A stretch of DNA of 5,920 bases, taken from the NCBI GenBank assembly GCA_017998025.1, contig JAGODW010000107.1, forward strand, positions 1 through 5,920, written 5' to 3'. Position 1 is the first letter of the stretch. Each line of letters starts with the position of its first letter. The notes below the pieces were generated by a model, which was given only the letters and a program-made list of their open reading frames with translations, was not told where the DNA came from and ran no database searches. Source of the stretch: Spirochaetales bacterium. GTDB lineage: Bacteria > Spirochaetota > Spirochaetia > DTKZ01. A program made the translations under genes and the position numbers. Of the stretch, positions 1 through 5,920 are shown piece by piece.

Positions 1-1
1 G

Positions 2-1153
2 CCTCCGAAGTTTGTACTCTTTACCCGACGCCTCGCAGCCTATTTTAAAGAGGGTCACACATACGAAAAGCTCTACCCGCAAGGAATTTTTTTCTTTTCT
101 GATGGCCGAACCCTCTTCCTCCCTGAACCCATACTCCAGAAGAGTCTTGCCCTGAAGCCTGCGGAGGAACGTTTTCGCTTTTATGAACCGTACAATCATC
201 CTGATCTAACGGGGGAAGAGAATGCATCCTTTTTTCTAGGATGCATCGCATACCGATTATTAACCGGCTCTCTTCCCTACTGGGCCGAGTCAGAAGAAAC
301 CCTCCATACACACATGCGTGAACTACCACCCTTACCCGCTTCCCTCGCTCGTCCAGGCATCCGGGAAGAAGTATCCTCTTTTATCCAGCAAGCGCTTACC
401 GGGAAGGAAAAACCTCCTCTCTCTCTCTGGGTGGAGAAGGTGGAGGCATGGAACAGAACTCCCCTGATAGAAACAGTATCCGATACAGAGATCGACCTTC
501 GAAGGAAGCAGGCAGTACAGTTTCAAAAGGAAACAAGCCGGGCCTATACAAGGAGACAGTTCTGGCAAAAACATCGAACCCGGGTTATAGGTATTTCTAT
601 CCTGGCACTGATCCTTGGCTATTTCGGGTACGAAGCCCTCTCCAACGCTTTGAAGCCCCCCCGAACCCTGGGATTTACCCCGGAACAGGTGGTTCATCTA
701 TTCTACTCGAGCATAAATACGCTGGACCATCAGGCGATGGAGGACTGTGTAACAGGAGAGGCAGGAAAGCAGTATATCAATGAAGTGATTCAGCTTTTTG
801 TTATCTCCCGGATGCGCATGTCGGTTGAGTTTAAAAACAGTATGATTGATGCGGAAATCTGGTACAAAACGGGTCGTCCGCCAATTCCAGAAGGACAAAC
901 CTTATACGGTATAGCAGAACTTGAAATAGAGAAAGAATCGGAAACAGAAGTAACGGCCCAGATGCGGGTACAATTTGATCGATGGGTTCCAGTACCCCAG
1001 CGTATAGAAGAGGGCGAGCCCCAGAATTTAAGCTTTGCCGATCGGTTTAAGGGATCCCGTATTGAGGAACGGGTAACGCTGGAAAAGAAAAAGTCTCACT
1101 GGGTTATAACGGAGATCCAGCGCTTGTCGGACTCTCCCCTAACCTATTTTTGA
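2..1153 (+). CDS. Membrane-anchored pseudokinase with extracytoplasmic NTF2-like domain (5'-partial)
   Basis: The frame is open from the left edge, so the N-lobe and true start lie outside. 383 residues are visible. Residues 20-29 (TYEKLYPQGI) align with the kinase catalytic loop xHRDLKPENI, and PEP at 41-43 falls where DFG should be. The 18-residue spacing from the catalytic-Asp position (K23) to the DFG-Asp position (P41) equals that in PKA. Catalytic Asp, Lys and Asn are Lys, Tyr and Gly here, so phosphotransfer is very unlikely. FYEP (60-63) stands for the APE motif, and 76-94 (SFFLGCIAYRLLTGSLPYW) matches kinase helix F and what follows. A basic stretch (about 184-194) precedes a membrane helix (about 195-210), so the kinase-like part should be cytoplasmic. 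Residues 224-383 begin TPEQVVHLFYSSIN and end with SHWVITEIQRL, as in NTF2/SnoaL-like folds. It is first of three closely packed genes ending in murD. The kinase-like call is strong. The NTF2 call is moderate and the function is unknown. Confidence 0.8.
   Translation, partial: PPKFVLFTRRLAAYFKEGHTYEKLYPQGIFFFSDGRTLFLPEPILQKSLALKPAEERFRFYEPYNHPDLTGEENASFFLGCIAYRLLTGSLPYWAESEETLHTHMRELPPLPASLARPGIREEVSSFIQQALTGKEKPPLSLWVEKVEAWNRTPLIETVSDTEIDLRRKQAVQFQKETSRAYTRRQFWQKHRTRVIGISILALILGYFGYEALSNALKPPRTLGFTPEQVVHLFYSSINTLDHQAMEDCVTGEAGKQYINEVIQLFVISRMRMSVEFKNSMIDAEIWYKTGRPPIPEGQTLYGIAELEIEKESETEVTAQMRVQFDRWVPVPQRIEEGEPQNLSFADRFKGSRIEERVTLEKKKSHWVITEIQRLSDSPLTYF
417..428 (+). repeat. (CT)6 dinucleotide tract inside the pseudokinase gene
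   Basis: Six tandem CT units encode part of the P-P-L-S-L-W stretch at the end of the kinase-like domain. Gain or loss of one unit would shift the frame before the transmembrane helix. A tract this short may simply reflect the pyrimidine-rich codon use of the + strand genes here. Confidence 0.6.
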
Positions 1154-1169
1154 CATTCAGGTATCTTGG

Positions 1170-2123
1170 ATGGAACCTGGTTCTTTCGTTAGGGTATACC
1201 CCTCTACCGATGATACCCTCAATAAAGTCTGCACAACCCTCCCCGAAATATGTTCCTGCTGCTATAGCAGACATTTCAATTACCTGGAAGAATTCTTTCT
1301 AAAACTCGGTACCTCTTATACGGTACCCTCCTTCCCCATTCACCATGATGTTCGGATTGCTCAACCGGATACCGTGTATCTTAACAACCTGAGACAAACC
1401 CTCTTCCCCCTATTGGAGCTTCTCCCCTCCCTCTTTTCAGGACTTTCCTACCTCTTCGATCCCGCAGAAACTCTTAGACCTCTCTTCTATCAAGTGTATG
1501 ATCAGGAAGGGAGCTCGTTTCTCTTCCTCCTTCGTCTCGATTTATCCGCACGACTTCAGGAAATAGAGGTTCTTCAGAAAGGCTCGAACGATTTTACTCC
1601 TGCGTACCGATCTAATAGGCTCTATCTGGAGGCAGATATTCTCCCGTTAGAAAAACATGCAATTGACTCTACCGGGAAACGAATCTTTTACGTGAGAAGA
1701 CTCATCTCTCAAACCTGGATCGGAGAACAGGGTAGAGGGTACGTTGTTCAGGGAATCTGGATCGATCGGGATCTTTCAAAGTTTCTCTCAAAACTTCTCC
1801 TCCCTCCAGGGATTCGTATCTACCCCTACTATCCCTATAATTCCCGCCATACGACCCTCTGCCTTTCCCCCCTATTTCCTGAAGCAAATCGCCGGGGGCA
1901 GTATATTCCCCTTGCGGATCGGGCGATCCGATTTTTAACTCCACACCTTCCCTCTATTGAGACGGTCTTGAAACAGAACGAATTTTCTGAAAACCTAGAA
2001 CTCTTCCAGCATATAAAGAAAGAAGTTCCCGGGGAATGGTATCGTGATTGGGAACGGCTACGGGTACGTACCTATTTAAACGAACAGGATATGAAGGAGT
2101 ACCAAATTGAAGAAATCCCTTGA
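1170..2123 (+). CDS. Unrecognised 317-residue protein encoded between pseudokinase and murD
   Basis: I do not recognise a family. The ATG lies 16 bases after the upstream stop, with a weak AGG (1159-1161) eight bases before it. The coding sequence ends inside the start region of murD. The product has no signal peptide and no convincing membrane helix. The most hydrophobic stretch, residues about 76-96 (TLFPLLELLPSLFSGLSYLF), contains acidic and proline residues. The N-terminus carries C21, C28, C30, C31 and H35, then H58-H59, a cluster that could bind metal. One further Cys is at 231. The middle (about 115-215) alternates hydrophobic and charged segments as in a beta-rich domain, and the C-terminus (about 262-317) is charged and probably helical. 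Its position suggests co-expression with murD and a cytoplasmic, possibly envelope-related, role. The coding status is supported by the long open frame and operon-like spacing. Confidence 0.75.
   Translation: MEPGSFVRVYPSTDDTLNKVCTTLPEICSCCYSRHFNYLEEFFLKLGTSYTVPSFPIHHDVRIAQPDTVYLNNLRQTLFPLLELLPSLFSGLSYLFDPAETLRPLFYQVYDQEGSSFLFLLRLDLSARLQEIEVLQKGSNDFTPAYRSNRLYLEADILPLEKHAIDSTGKRIFYVRRLISQTWIGEQGRGYVVQGIWIDRDLSKFLSKLLLPPGIRIYPYYPYNSRHTTLCLSPLFPEANRRGQYIPLADRAIRFLTPHLPSIETVLKQNEFSENLELFQHIKKEVPGEWYRDWERLRVRTYLNEQDMKEYQIEEIP
2094..2099 (+). promoter_or_regulatory. Shine-Dalgarno sequence that fixes the murD TTG start
   Basis: AAGGAG sits seven bases before the TTG at 2107, inside the 3' end of the preceding gene. 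The next in-frame ATG (2137) has only GAGGA directly abutting it, too close to work well. This makes TTG the preferred start. Confidence 0.75.
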
Positions 2124-3498
2124 TGCGATTCGAGGAATGAAGGTAACGGTAATGGGGCTTGGTTTGAACGGAGGTGGGCTCGAGGCAGCTCGGTTCTTTG
2201 CCCGACAGGGTGCACAAGTAACGGTTACTGACCTCCGATCCAAAGAAGTTCTTCGTCCTTCCCTGGAACAGTTGTCCGGTTTACCTATCCGGTATGTCCT
2301 GGGAAGACACGATCTTTCCGATTTTCAAGAGGCAGACCTTGTAGTAAAAAATCCGGCAGTCCGGCCCGACTCTCCTTTTCTTAAAGCAGCCCGGAATGTG
2401 GAAACGGATCTATCTATATTTCTCTCTTTCTTCTCAGGTCCCCTTCTGGCTGTAACAGGAAGTAAGGGAAAATCGACCATTGTATCTGCCCTCTACTATG
2501 GTTTGCAGAAAATATTTCCGCAGAGTCGCTTGGGAGGGAATATTACCATTTCTCCCTTAAGCTTCCTGGATGAGATCGATAACTCTACACCGGTGGTTCT
2601 GGAGCTCTCATCCTTTCAGCTGGGAGACCTTCCGGATCCAACCATTTTAAAACCCCGAATCGCCATCATCACTTCTATTTTCCCGGATCACCAGGACAGG
2701 TACCCGGATATGGAAACGTACGTCAACGACAAGCGGATTATTTACCGCTCTCAAAAGGAAAAAGATAGTTCAATCTTTCATTATGACGATCCCTTTGGAA
2801 AACGGTTCTTAATGGAAACGCCCGCAACGCCCTACGCCGTTTCCTCTTCTCCCTTGCCGAAAGACGTACAGGGAGCATTTCTCGAGGAAAATAAAGGATG
2901 GATCGTGACTGGAAACCGGAAAGAACTGATCGTCCCAGAGCAGGTCTCCGTCATAGGCCCTCATCAGAGAAAGAATCTCCTTTTTGCAGGATTAGCTCTC
3001 AGGCTTTTTGGACTCCCTTCTGAACTCGTGCAGGAAAGCATGGCCGCTTTTCCTGGGGTAGAACATCGCCTGGAATTTTGTGGAGAAGCAAAGGGAGTCC
3101 GTTTTTATAATGACTCGGCCGCTACTGTACCGGAAGCCCTCGTCTGCGGTGTAGAGAGCTTCTCCCAACCCGTCCTTCTGATAACCGGAGGAACAGATAA
3201 GAATCTCGACTTTACTCCCTTTCGACGGGTTGCGGAAAAACTAAAAACAATCTATCTGATCGAAGGAACTGCAACACGAAAATTGAAAGAGATCCTGGAA
3301 GCAGCGGGAATACGGTACAAGGGACCGTATGATGCACTCGAAACTGCCGTACAGGAAGCTTTTCAGAATTCCAACCCGGGGGATGTTATCCTTTTTTCTC
3401 CGGGATGCACCTCCTTCGGAATGTTCCTCAATGAGTTCGATCGAGGAAGGAAATACAAAGCTCTCGTAGCTACCCTCCTGAACCAGGATCCTTCCTGA
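2107..3498 (+). CDS. murD: UDP-N-acetylmuramoyl-L-alanine--D-glutamate ligase (MurD)
   Basis: The enzyme adds glutamate to UDP-MurNAc-L-Ala using ATP, the second amino-acid step of cytoplasmic peptidoglycan precursor synthesis. The protein has 463 residues, against 438 in E. coli, with all three Mur ligase domains. In the N-terminal domain, GLGLNGGG (17-24) and DLR (42-44) form the UDP-substrate site. The central ATPase domain has P-loop GSKGKST (118-124), GN (144-145), ELSSFQ (166-171), DH (194-195) and K209 in the place of the carbamylated lysine. The C-terminal domain has HR (320-321), NDSAAT (335-340), GGTDK (361-365) and SPGCTSFGMF (431-440). Compared with E. coli, the Lys of NDSKAT is Ala, and the E. 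coli Phe422 position appears to be Glu443 by simple alignment. The TTG start is chosen for its Shine-Dalgarno; it gives a 17-base overlap with the upstream gene, implying translational coupling. ATG at 2137 would remove ten residues. Confidence 0.95.
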   Translation: MKKSLDAIRGMKVTVMGLGLNGGGLEAARFFARQGAQVTVTDLRSKEVLRPSLEQLSGLPIRYVLGRHDLSDFQEADLVVKNPAVRPDSPFLKAARNVETDLSIFLSFFSGPLLAVTGSKGKSTIVSALYYGLQKIFPQSRLGGNITISPLSFLDEIDNSTPVVLELSSFQLGDLPDPTILKPRIAIITSIFPDHQDRYPDMETYVNDKRIIYRSQKEKDSSIFHYDDPFGKRFLMETPATPYAVSSSPLPKDVQGAFLEENKGWIVTGNRKELIVPEQVSVIGPHQRKNLLFAGLALRLFGLPSELVQESMAAFPGVEHRLEFCGEAKGVRFYNDSAATVPEALVCGVESFSQPVLLITGGTDKNLDFTPFRRVAEKLKTIYLIEGTATRKLKEILEAAGIRYKGPYDALETAVQEAFQNSNPGDVILFSPGCTSFGMFLNEFDRGRKYKALVATLLNQDPS

Positions 3499-3500
3499 TT

Positions 3501-4784
3501 CTACCGATTGGGTACCCTATCCTCCGAATAAAGACCGCTTATATCGTAAACCTCCAGATTATTATCGAGAAAGTCTGTAAACGCCATATACCGGTTATCG
3601 GGAGAGAGAGCGAGACCTGTGGGTTGATTTCGACCCCACACCCAATCGACAATCTGAAACGTTCGGGTGTCGATCACGCTTATCTTTCCGAACTCAGGGC
3701 CCCTCTTTTGATAATCCTCTGGATTGTTCCTTCCTCGATTTGAGACGAATAGAAACCGGCCATCGGATGTCAGGGATAGGGTATTTACATTGCTCCCAAC
3801 CCTTAGAGACTGCAGCGGTTTCCCTGTCTCAAGAGAGAAACTTATCACCCTCCCTGTAGCCATATCGCTCACATAACCGATCTTATTATTTTCATCCAGA
3901 ACGATATGCCGCTTTGCCCCCGGCTTAAATGGAAGGGTCTTTAGCCGTGTAAATGTGTTCCCATCAATTACTTCGATGTCTCCCGGCTCATAGAGGCATA
4001 CGTAGAGAGTACCTGTCTTTGTAAACGCCAGTCCCCGGGGAATTCCTGAAACGGGAATCACCTTTACTACCTTTCGGGTTTTCGTGTCTATCACCGTTAT
4101 TGTCTGAGACAGCCAGTTGGAGATAAACGCATAAGTTTCATCGGCGTTTCCGCAGATTACCTTAGGCCATTTCCCCTGAACATCTATCTTTCCCAATATT
4201 TTTAAGGTATGGATGTCCAGAATGTGTACTTCTCCTGTTTCCATCTGGGAGACCCAGAGTTCTCCCCGTCGTAGGAATACATAGGGTTCAACGTAACCGC
4301 TCGATTTGGGTTTAGAGTAGGAGAGGTCTATTTCTTTTCGCGGAGTTAATTCTGGAAAAGAAATTCGATCGATCCCCTTTCCTCCCAGGAGAGTAACTGC
4401 CAGATAGTCAACTTCAGGAGAAAAAAGTACTCCTTTGGGCCATTTCCCCGTAGGGGTCTCTCCTACGAGTAATAACCGGGAATCCTTCCGTTCCAATTTT
4501 TCCTCCACCTCAAAGGAATCCGTAAGAACAAGGTGGAGACGTTTGGAATAGTACCCGGGAGACCGTAACTCCAGGACCTGGAATCCTCGCGGGAGTGTAT
4601 AGATCCTCCATTCTTCTCTTCTTCCTTCAGGATGCAAAACCTTTCCATTTTCTGTATAGAGTTCTGCTTCCTGAGGGAAAGTACGGAGGACAAGGTTTCC
4701 TGTACGGGTAGATAGACCCGCAGTGCTGTAAAGCACACCTATCATCTGAAAACAAACTAGAAGGATACAAATTCTATTTCGCAT
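3501..4784 (-). CDS. Secreted PEGA-domain/YVTN (YncE-like) beta-propeller protein
   Basis: The 427-residue product starts with a signal peptide: MRNR followed by a hydrophobic core to about residue 19, with a plausible signal peptidase I cut after A22 (STA/G). Residues about 30-90 resemble a PEGA domain, with LVLRTFPQEAELY and later YTLPRGFQVLELRSPGYY. The rest is a run of propeller repeats, recognisable by W/IPRGLAF- or PTGLALSPDNRY-like turns followed by an I-x-VID strand: SQTITVIDTKT (226-236), GDIEVIDGNTF (268-278), GKISVIDTRTF (366-376) and NNLEVYDI (408-415). About six or seven blades fit the length. It should lie in the periplasm or at the cell surface. Such proteins often act as binding or scaffold modules, but no ligand or catalytic residues can be named. 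It is convergent with murD and divergent from the deaminase gene. A Cys at residue 11 is too close to the N-terminus for a lipoprotein box. Confidence 0.88.
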   Translation of the reverse strand: MRNRICILLVCFQMIGVLYSTAGLSTRTGNLVLRTFPQEAELYTENGKVLHPEGRREEWRIYTLPRGFQVLELRSPGYYSKRLHLVLTDSFEVEEKLERKDSRLLLVGETPTGKWPKGVLFSPEVDYLAVTLLGGKGIDRISFPELTPRKEIDLSYSKPKSSGYVEPYVFLRRGELWVSQMETGEVHILDIHTLKILGKIDVQGKWPKVICGNADETYAFISNWLSQTITVIDTKTRKVVKVIPVSGIPRGLAFTKTGTLYVCLYEPGDIEVIDGNTFTRLKTLPFKPGAKRHIVLDENNKIGYVSDMATGRVISFSLETGKPLQSLRVGSNVNTLSLTSDGRFLFVSNRGRNNPEDYQKRGPEFGKISVIDTRTFQIVDWVWGRNQPTGLALSPDNRYMAFTDFLDNNLEVYDISGLYSEDRVPNR

Positions 4785-4796
4785 ACAGAGCTCTAT

Positions 4797-4825
4797 TTGC
4801 TTTCCTGCATATTATATCGTATATT
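4797..4825 (+). promoter_or_regulatory. Predicted promoter of the adenosine deaminase gene, possibly leaderless
   Basis: TTGCTT (4797-4802) and TATATT (4820-4825) are separated by 17 bases. They match the -35 and -10 consensus at 3/6 and 5/6. Initiation about seven bases past the -10 would fall on the A of the ATG at 4832. No Shine-Dalgarno sequence precedes that ATG; the bases before it are TTTCCCCC. AT-rich DNA gives such matches easily, so this is a moderate to weak prediction. Confidence 0.4.
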
Positions 4826-4839
4826 TCCCCCATGTTCAC
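4811..4839 (-). promoter_or_regulatory. Predicted promoter of the propeller gene
   Basis: Read on the - strand, a perfect TATAAT -10 (4811-4816) lies 17 bases downstream of GTGAAC (4834-4839), a 3/6 match to the -35 consensus. Transcription would begin near 4804 and leave a leader of about 20 bases. The -35 element falls inside the first codons of the divergent deaminase gene. The -10 is convincing and the -35 is weak. Confidence 0.5.
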
Positions 4840-5920
4840 GTATCCTTCATCCTTTATCCGAAAAATACCAAAGACAGACCTGCATGTACATCTCGACGGC
4901 TCTTTACGTCTCTCCACACTGATTGAACTGGCCCGAGAACGAAAAATAATTCTTCCCTCCTCCACCGAAGAAGGACTCATAGAATTAGTTTTTAAAAAAT
5001 CGTACCAGAGTTTAGATGAATACCTCCAGGGATTTAGCTGGACCGGTCGGGTTTTGCAAGACGCAGAGGCCTTAGAAAGGGTCTCTTATGAACTCGCCTG
5101 GGATAGTTTCAACGAGGGAGTTCGCTATATTGAGGTTCGTTTTGCCCCCCAACTCCATATGAGCCGAAGATTTACCTTTGAACAGGTAATGAGTTCTGTT
5201 GATACCGGCTTACGGAAAGCTCGAGATGAAATCAATAAGAAGACTCCCCCCGAAGAACCGTTCTTTGAATACGGTATCATTGTTTGTGCTATGCGGTTTT
5301 TTACTGCTTCTTTCTCCGAGTACTACCGGGATTTTGCAGCGGTACACACATACTCTACTCCTCAAGAGATCATCCAATTAGCCAGCCTGGAACTTTCCAA
5401 AGCAGCGGTAAAGCTTTCCCAGGAAACGGATATTCAGCTTGTAGGATTCGATCTGGCAGGGAGTGAATACGGATACCCGGCGGGGATGCATGAAGAGTCG
5501 TATGCGTACGTGCATAAGAACTTCCTTCGAAAGACGGTTCATGCGGGAGAAGCCTATGGGCCTGAATCGATTTTCCAGGCCATAACAAAACTACATGCAG
5601 ATCGAATCGGTCACGGACTTCACCTCTTCGATGAGAGCATGATCCGAAAAGAATCGATTCGGGATAGAAAAGCGTACATTGAGTCTCTGGTAAACTACAT
5701 TGCGGAAAACCGCATTACCATCGAGGTTTGTCTCACGAGTAATCTTCAAACTTCTCCCCATTTGCAGAGGGTGGAAGATCACTCACTCAAGCAGATGCTG
5801 GAGAAGAGGCTTTCCCTTACCCTTTGTACAGACAATCGGCTCGTATCCCATACGGATGTGTGTTCTGAGTTCCGATTGGCATTAGACCATTTTTCAATAA
5901 GTCCCGGTCAATTAAAAGAC
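4832..5920 (+). CDS. add: Adenosine deaminase (3'-partial)
   Basis: The enzyme hydrolyses adenosine and deoxyadenosine to inosine forms and ammonia in purine salvage, in the cytoplasm with a zinc ion. 363 residues are visible and the frame runs off the right edge without a stop. The amidohydrolase-barrel landmarks are all present: PKTDLHVHLDGSLR (13-26) with metal ligands H18 and H20; VGFDLAGSE (204-212); VHAGEAYGPESI (236-247) with ligand H237 and catalytic E240; ADRIGHGLHL (256-265) with H261; EVCLTSN (298-304); and CTDNRLVSHTD (332-342) with metal ligand D334. The H237-E240 and H237-H261 spacings equal those of mouse ADA. The second Asp of the usual TDDP is Asn335. Relative to mouse ADA there are about 20 extra residues between H20 and H237 and about 16 between H261 and D334. 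The first ATG puts 12 residues before PK, usual for the family. No ribosome binding site is visible. Adenine deaminase or an ADA-like enzyme of other specificity remains possible. Confidence 0.93.
   Translation, partial: MFTYPSSFIRKIPKTDLHVHLDGSLRLSTLIELARERKIILPSSTEEGLIELVFKKSYQSLDEYLQGFSWTGRVLQDAEALERVSYELAWDSFNEGVRYIEVRFAPQLHMSRRFTFEQVMSSVDTGLRKARDEINKKTPPEEPFFEYGIIVCAMRFFTASFSEYYRDFAAVHTYSTPQEIIQLASLELSKAAVKLSQETDIQLVGFDLAGSEYGYPAGMHEESYAYVHKNFLRKTVHAGEAYGPESIFQAITKLHADRIGHGLHLFDESMIRKESIRDRKAYIESLVNYIAENRITIEVCLTSNLQTSPHLQRVEDHSLKQMLEKRLSLTLCTDNRLVSHTDVCSEFRLALDHFSISPGQLKD

Noticed and set aside
448..783. Overlapping + strand open frame of 111 codons inside the pseudokinase gene
   Set aside because: It is a shadow of the real frame: proline/glycine-rich composition without domain features and no ribosome binding site.
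1137..1194. Inverted repeat CCCTAAC ... GTTAGGG around the junction of the first two genes
   Set aside because: Seven-base arms with a 44-base spacer are expected many times by chance in a window this size, and there is no T-run or other support.
1307..1327. Direct repeat CGGTACC spaced by 14 bases
   Set aside because: It lies within coding sequence, is only seven bases long, and is best explained by codon use.
3484..3497. Possible bidirectional terminator hairpin at the murD stop
   Set aside because: The stem is only five base pairs with no T-tract on either strand. It is not strong enough to list as a terminator.
3515..3522. Palindrome GGGTACCC near the end of the propeller gene
   Set aside because: An eight-base palindrome without a loop or a partner copy in a regulatory position; likely chance.
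4752..4784. Lipoprotein signal (Cys at residue 11 after LLV) in the propeller protein
   Set aside because: The Cys is only 11 residues from the start, before the hydrophobic core ends, so a normal signal peptidase I site after residue 22 fits better.
4787..4794. Palindrome AGAGCTCT in the leader of the propeller gene as an operator
   Set aside because: Too short to support an operator. It may only supply a weak ribosome binding site (GAG) on the - strand.
5370..5588. Minus-strand open frame of 72 codons inside the deaminase gene
   Set aside because: It lies antisense to conserved adenosine deaminase motifs and has no recognisable features.

Overview
The window holds five protein-coding genes and almost no non-coding DNA. 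It looks like chromosomal core sequence from a bacterium. A spirochaete (Treponema/Spirochaeta-like) is my best guess, from the style of the MurD (GLGLNGGG N-terminus, NDSAAT motif), the PEGA plus beta-propeller secreted protein, and the tight gene packing. This assignment is an inference, because no rRNA or other marker gene is present. I see no insertion sequence, integrase, CRISPR array, tRNA or rRNA.

Region 1 (about 1-3498, + strand) looks like one transcription unit of three genes. The first, cut off by the left edge, encodes a degenerate protein-kinase-like domain, one transmembrane helix and a probable NTF2-like extracytoplasmic domain. Every catalytic position of the kinase fold that can be seen is replaced. 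Sixteen bases later comes a 317-residue protein I do not recognise. Its last 17 bases overlap murD, the D-glutamate-adding Mur ligase of peptidoglycan synthesis, which appears to start at a TTG behind a strong Shine-Dalgarno sequence. The linkage suggests, but does not prove, that the pseudokinase and the unknown protein work in cell-envelope growth or its control.

Region 2 (3501-4784, - strand) is a secreted protein with a PEGA-like N-terminal domain and a YncE/YVTN-type beta-propeller. It converges on murD with only two bases between the stop codons.

Region 3 (4832 to the right edge, + strand) is an adenosine deaminase lacking only its C-terminus. It diverges from the propeller gene across a 47-base gap that holds promoter-like sequences for both directions. 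The deaminase has no visible Shine-Dalgarno sequence, and its best promoter match would start the mRNA at or next to the ATG, so it may be translated from a leaderless message.

The main points for follow-up are the pseudokinase-TM-NTF2 protein encoded with murD, the changed active-site positions in this MurD, and the possibly leaderless adenosine deaminase.
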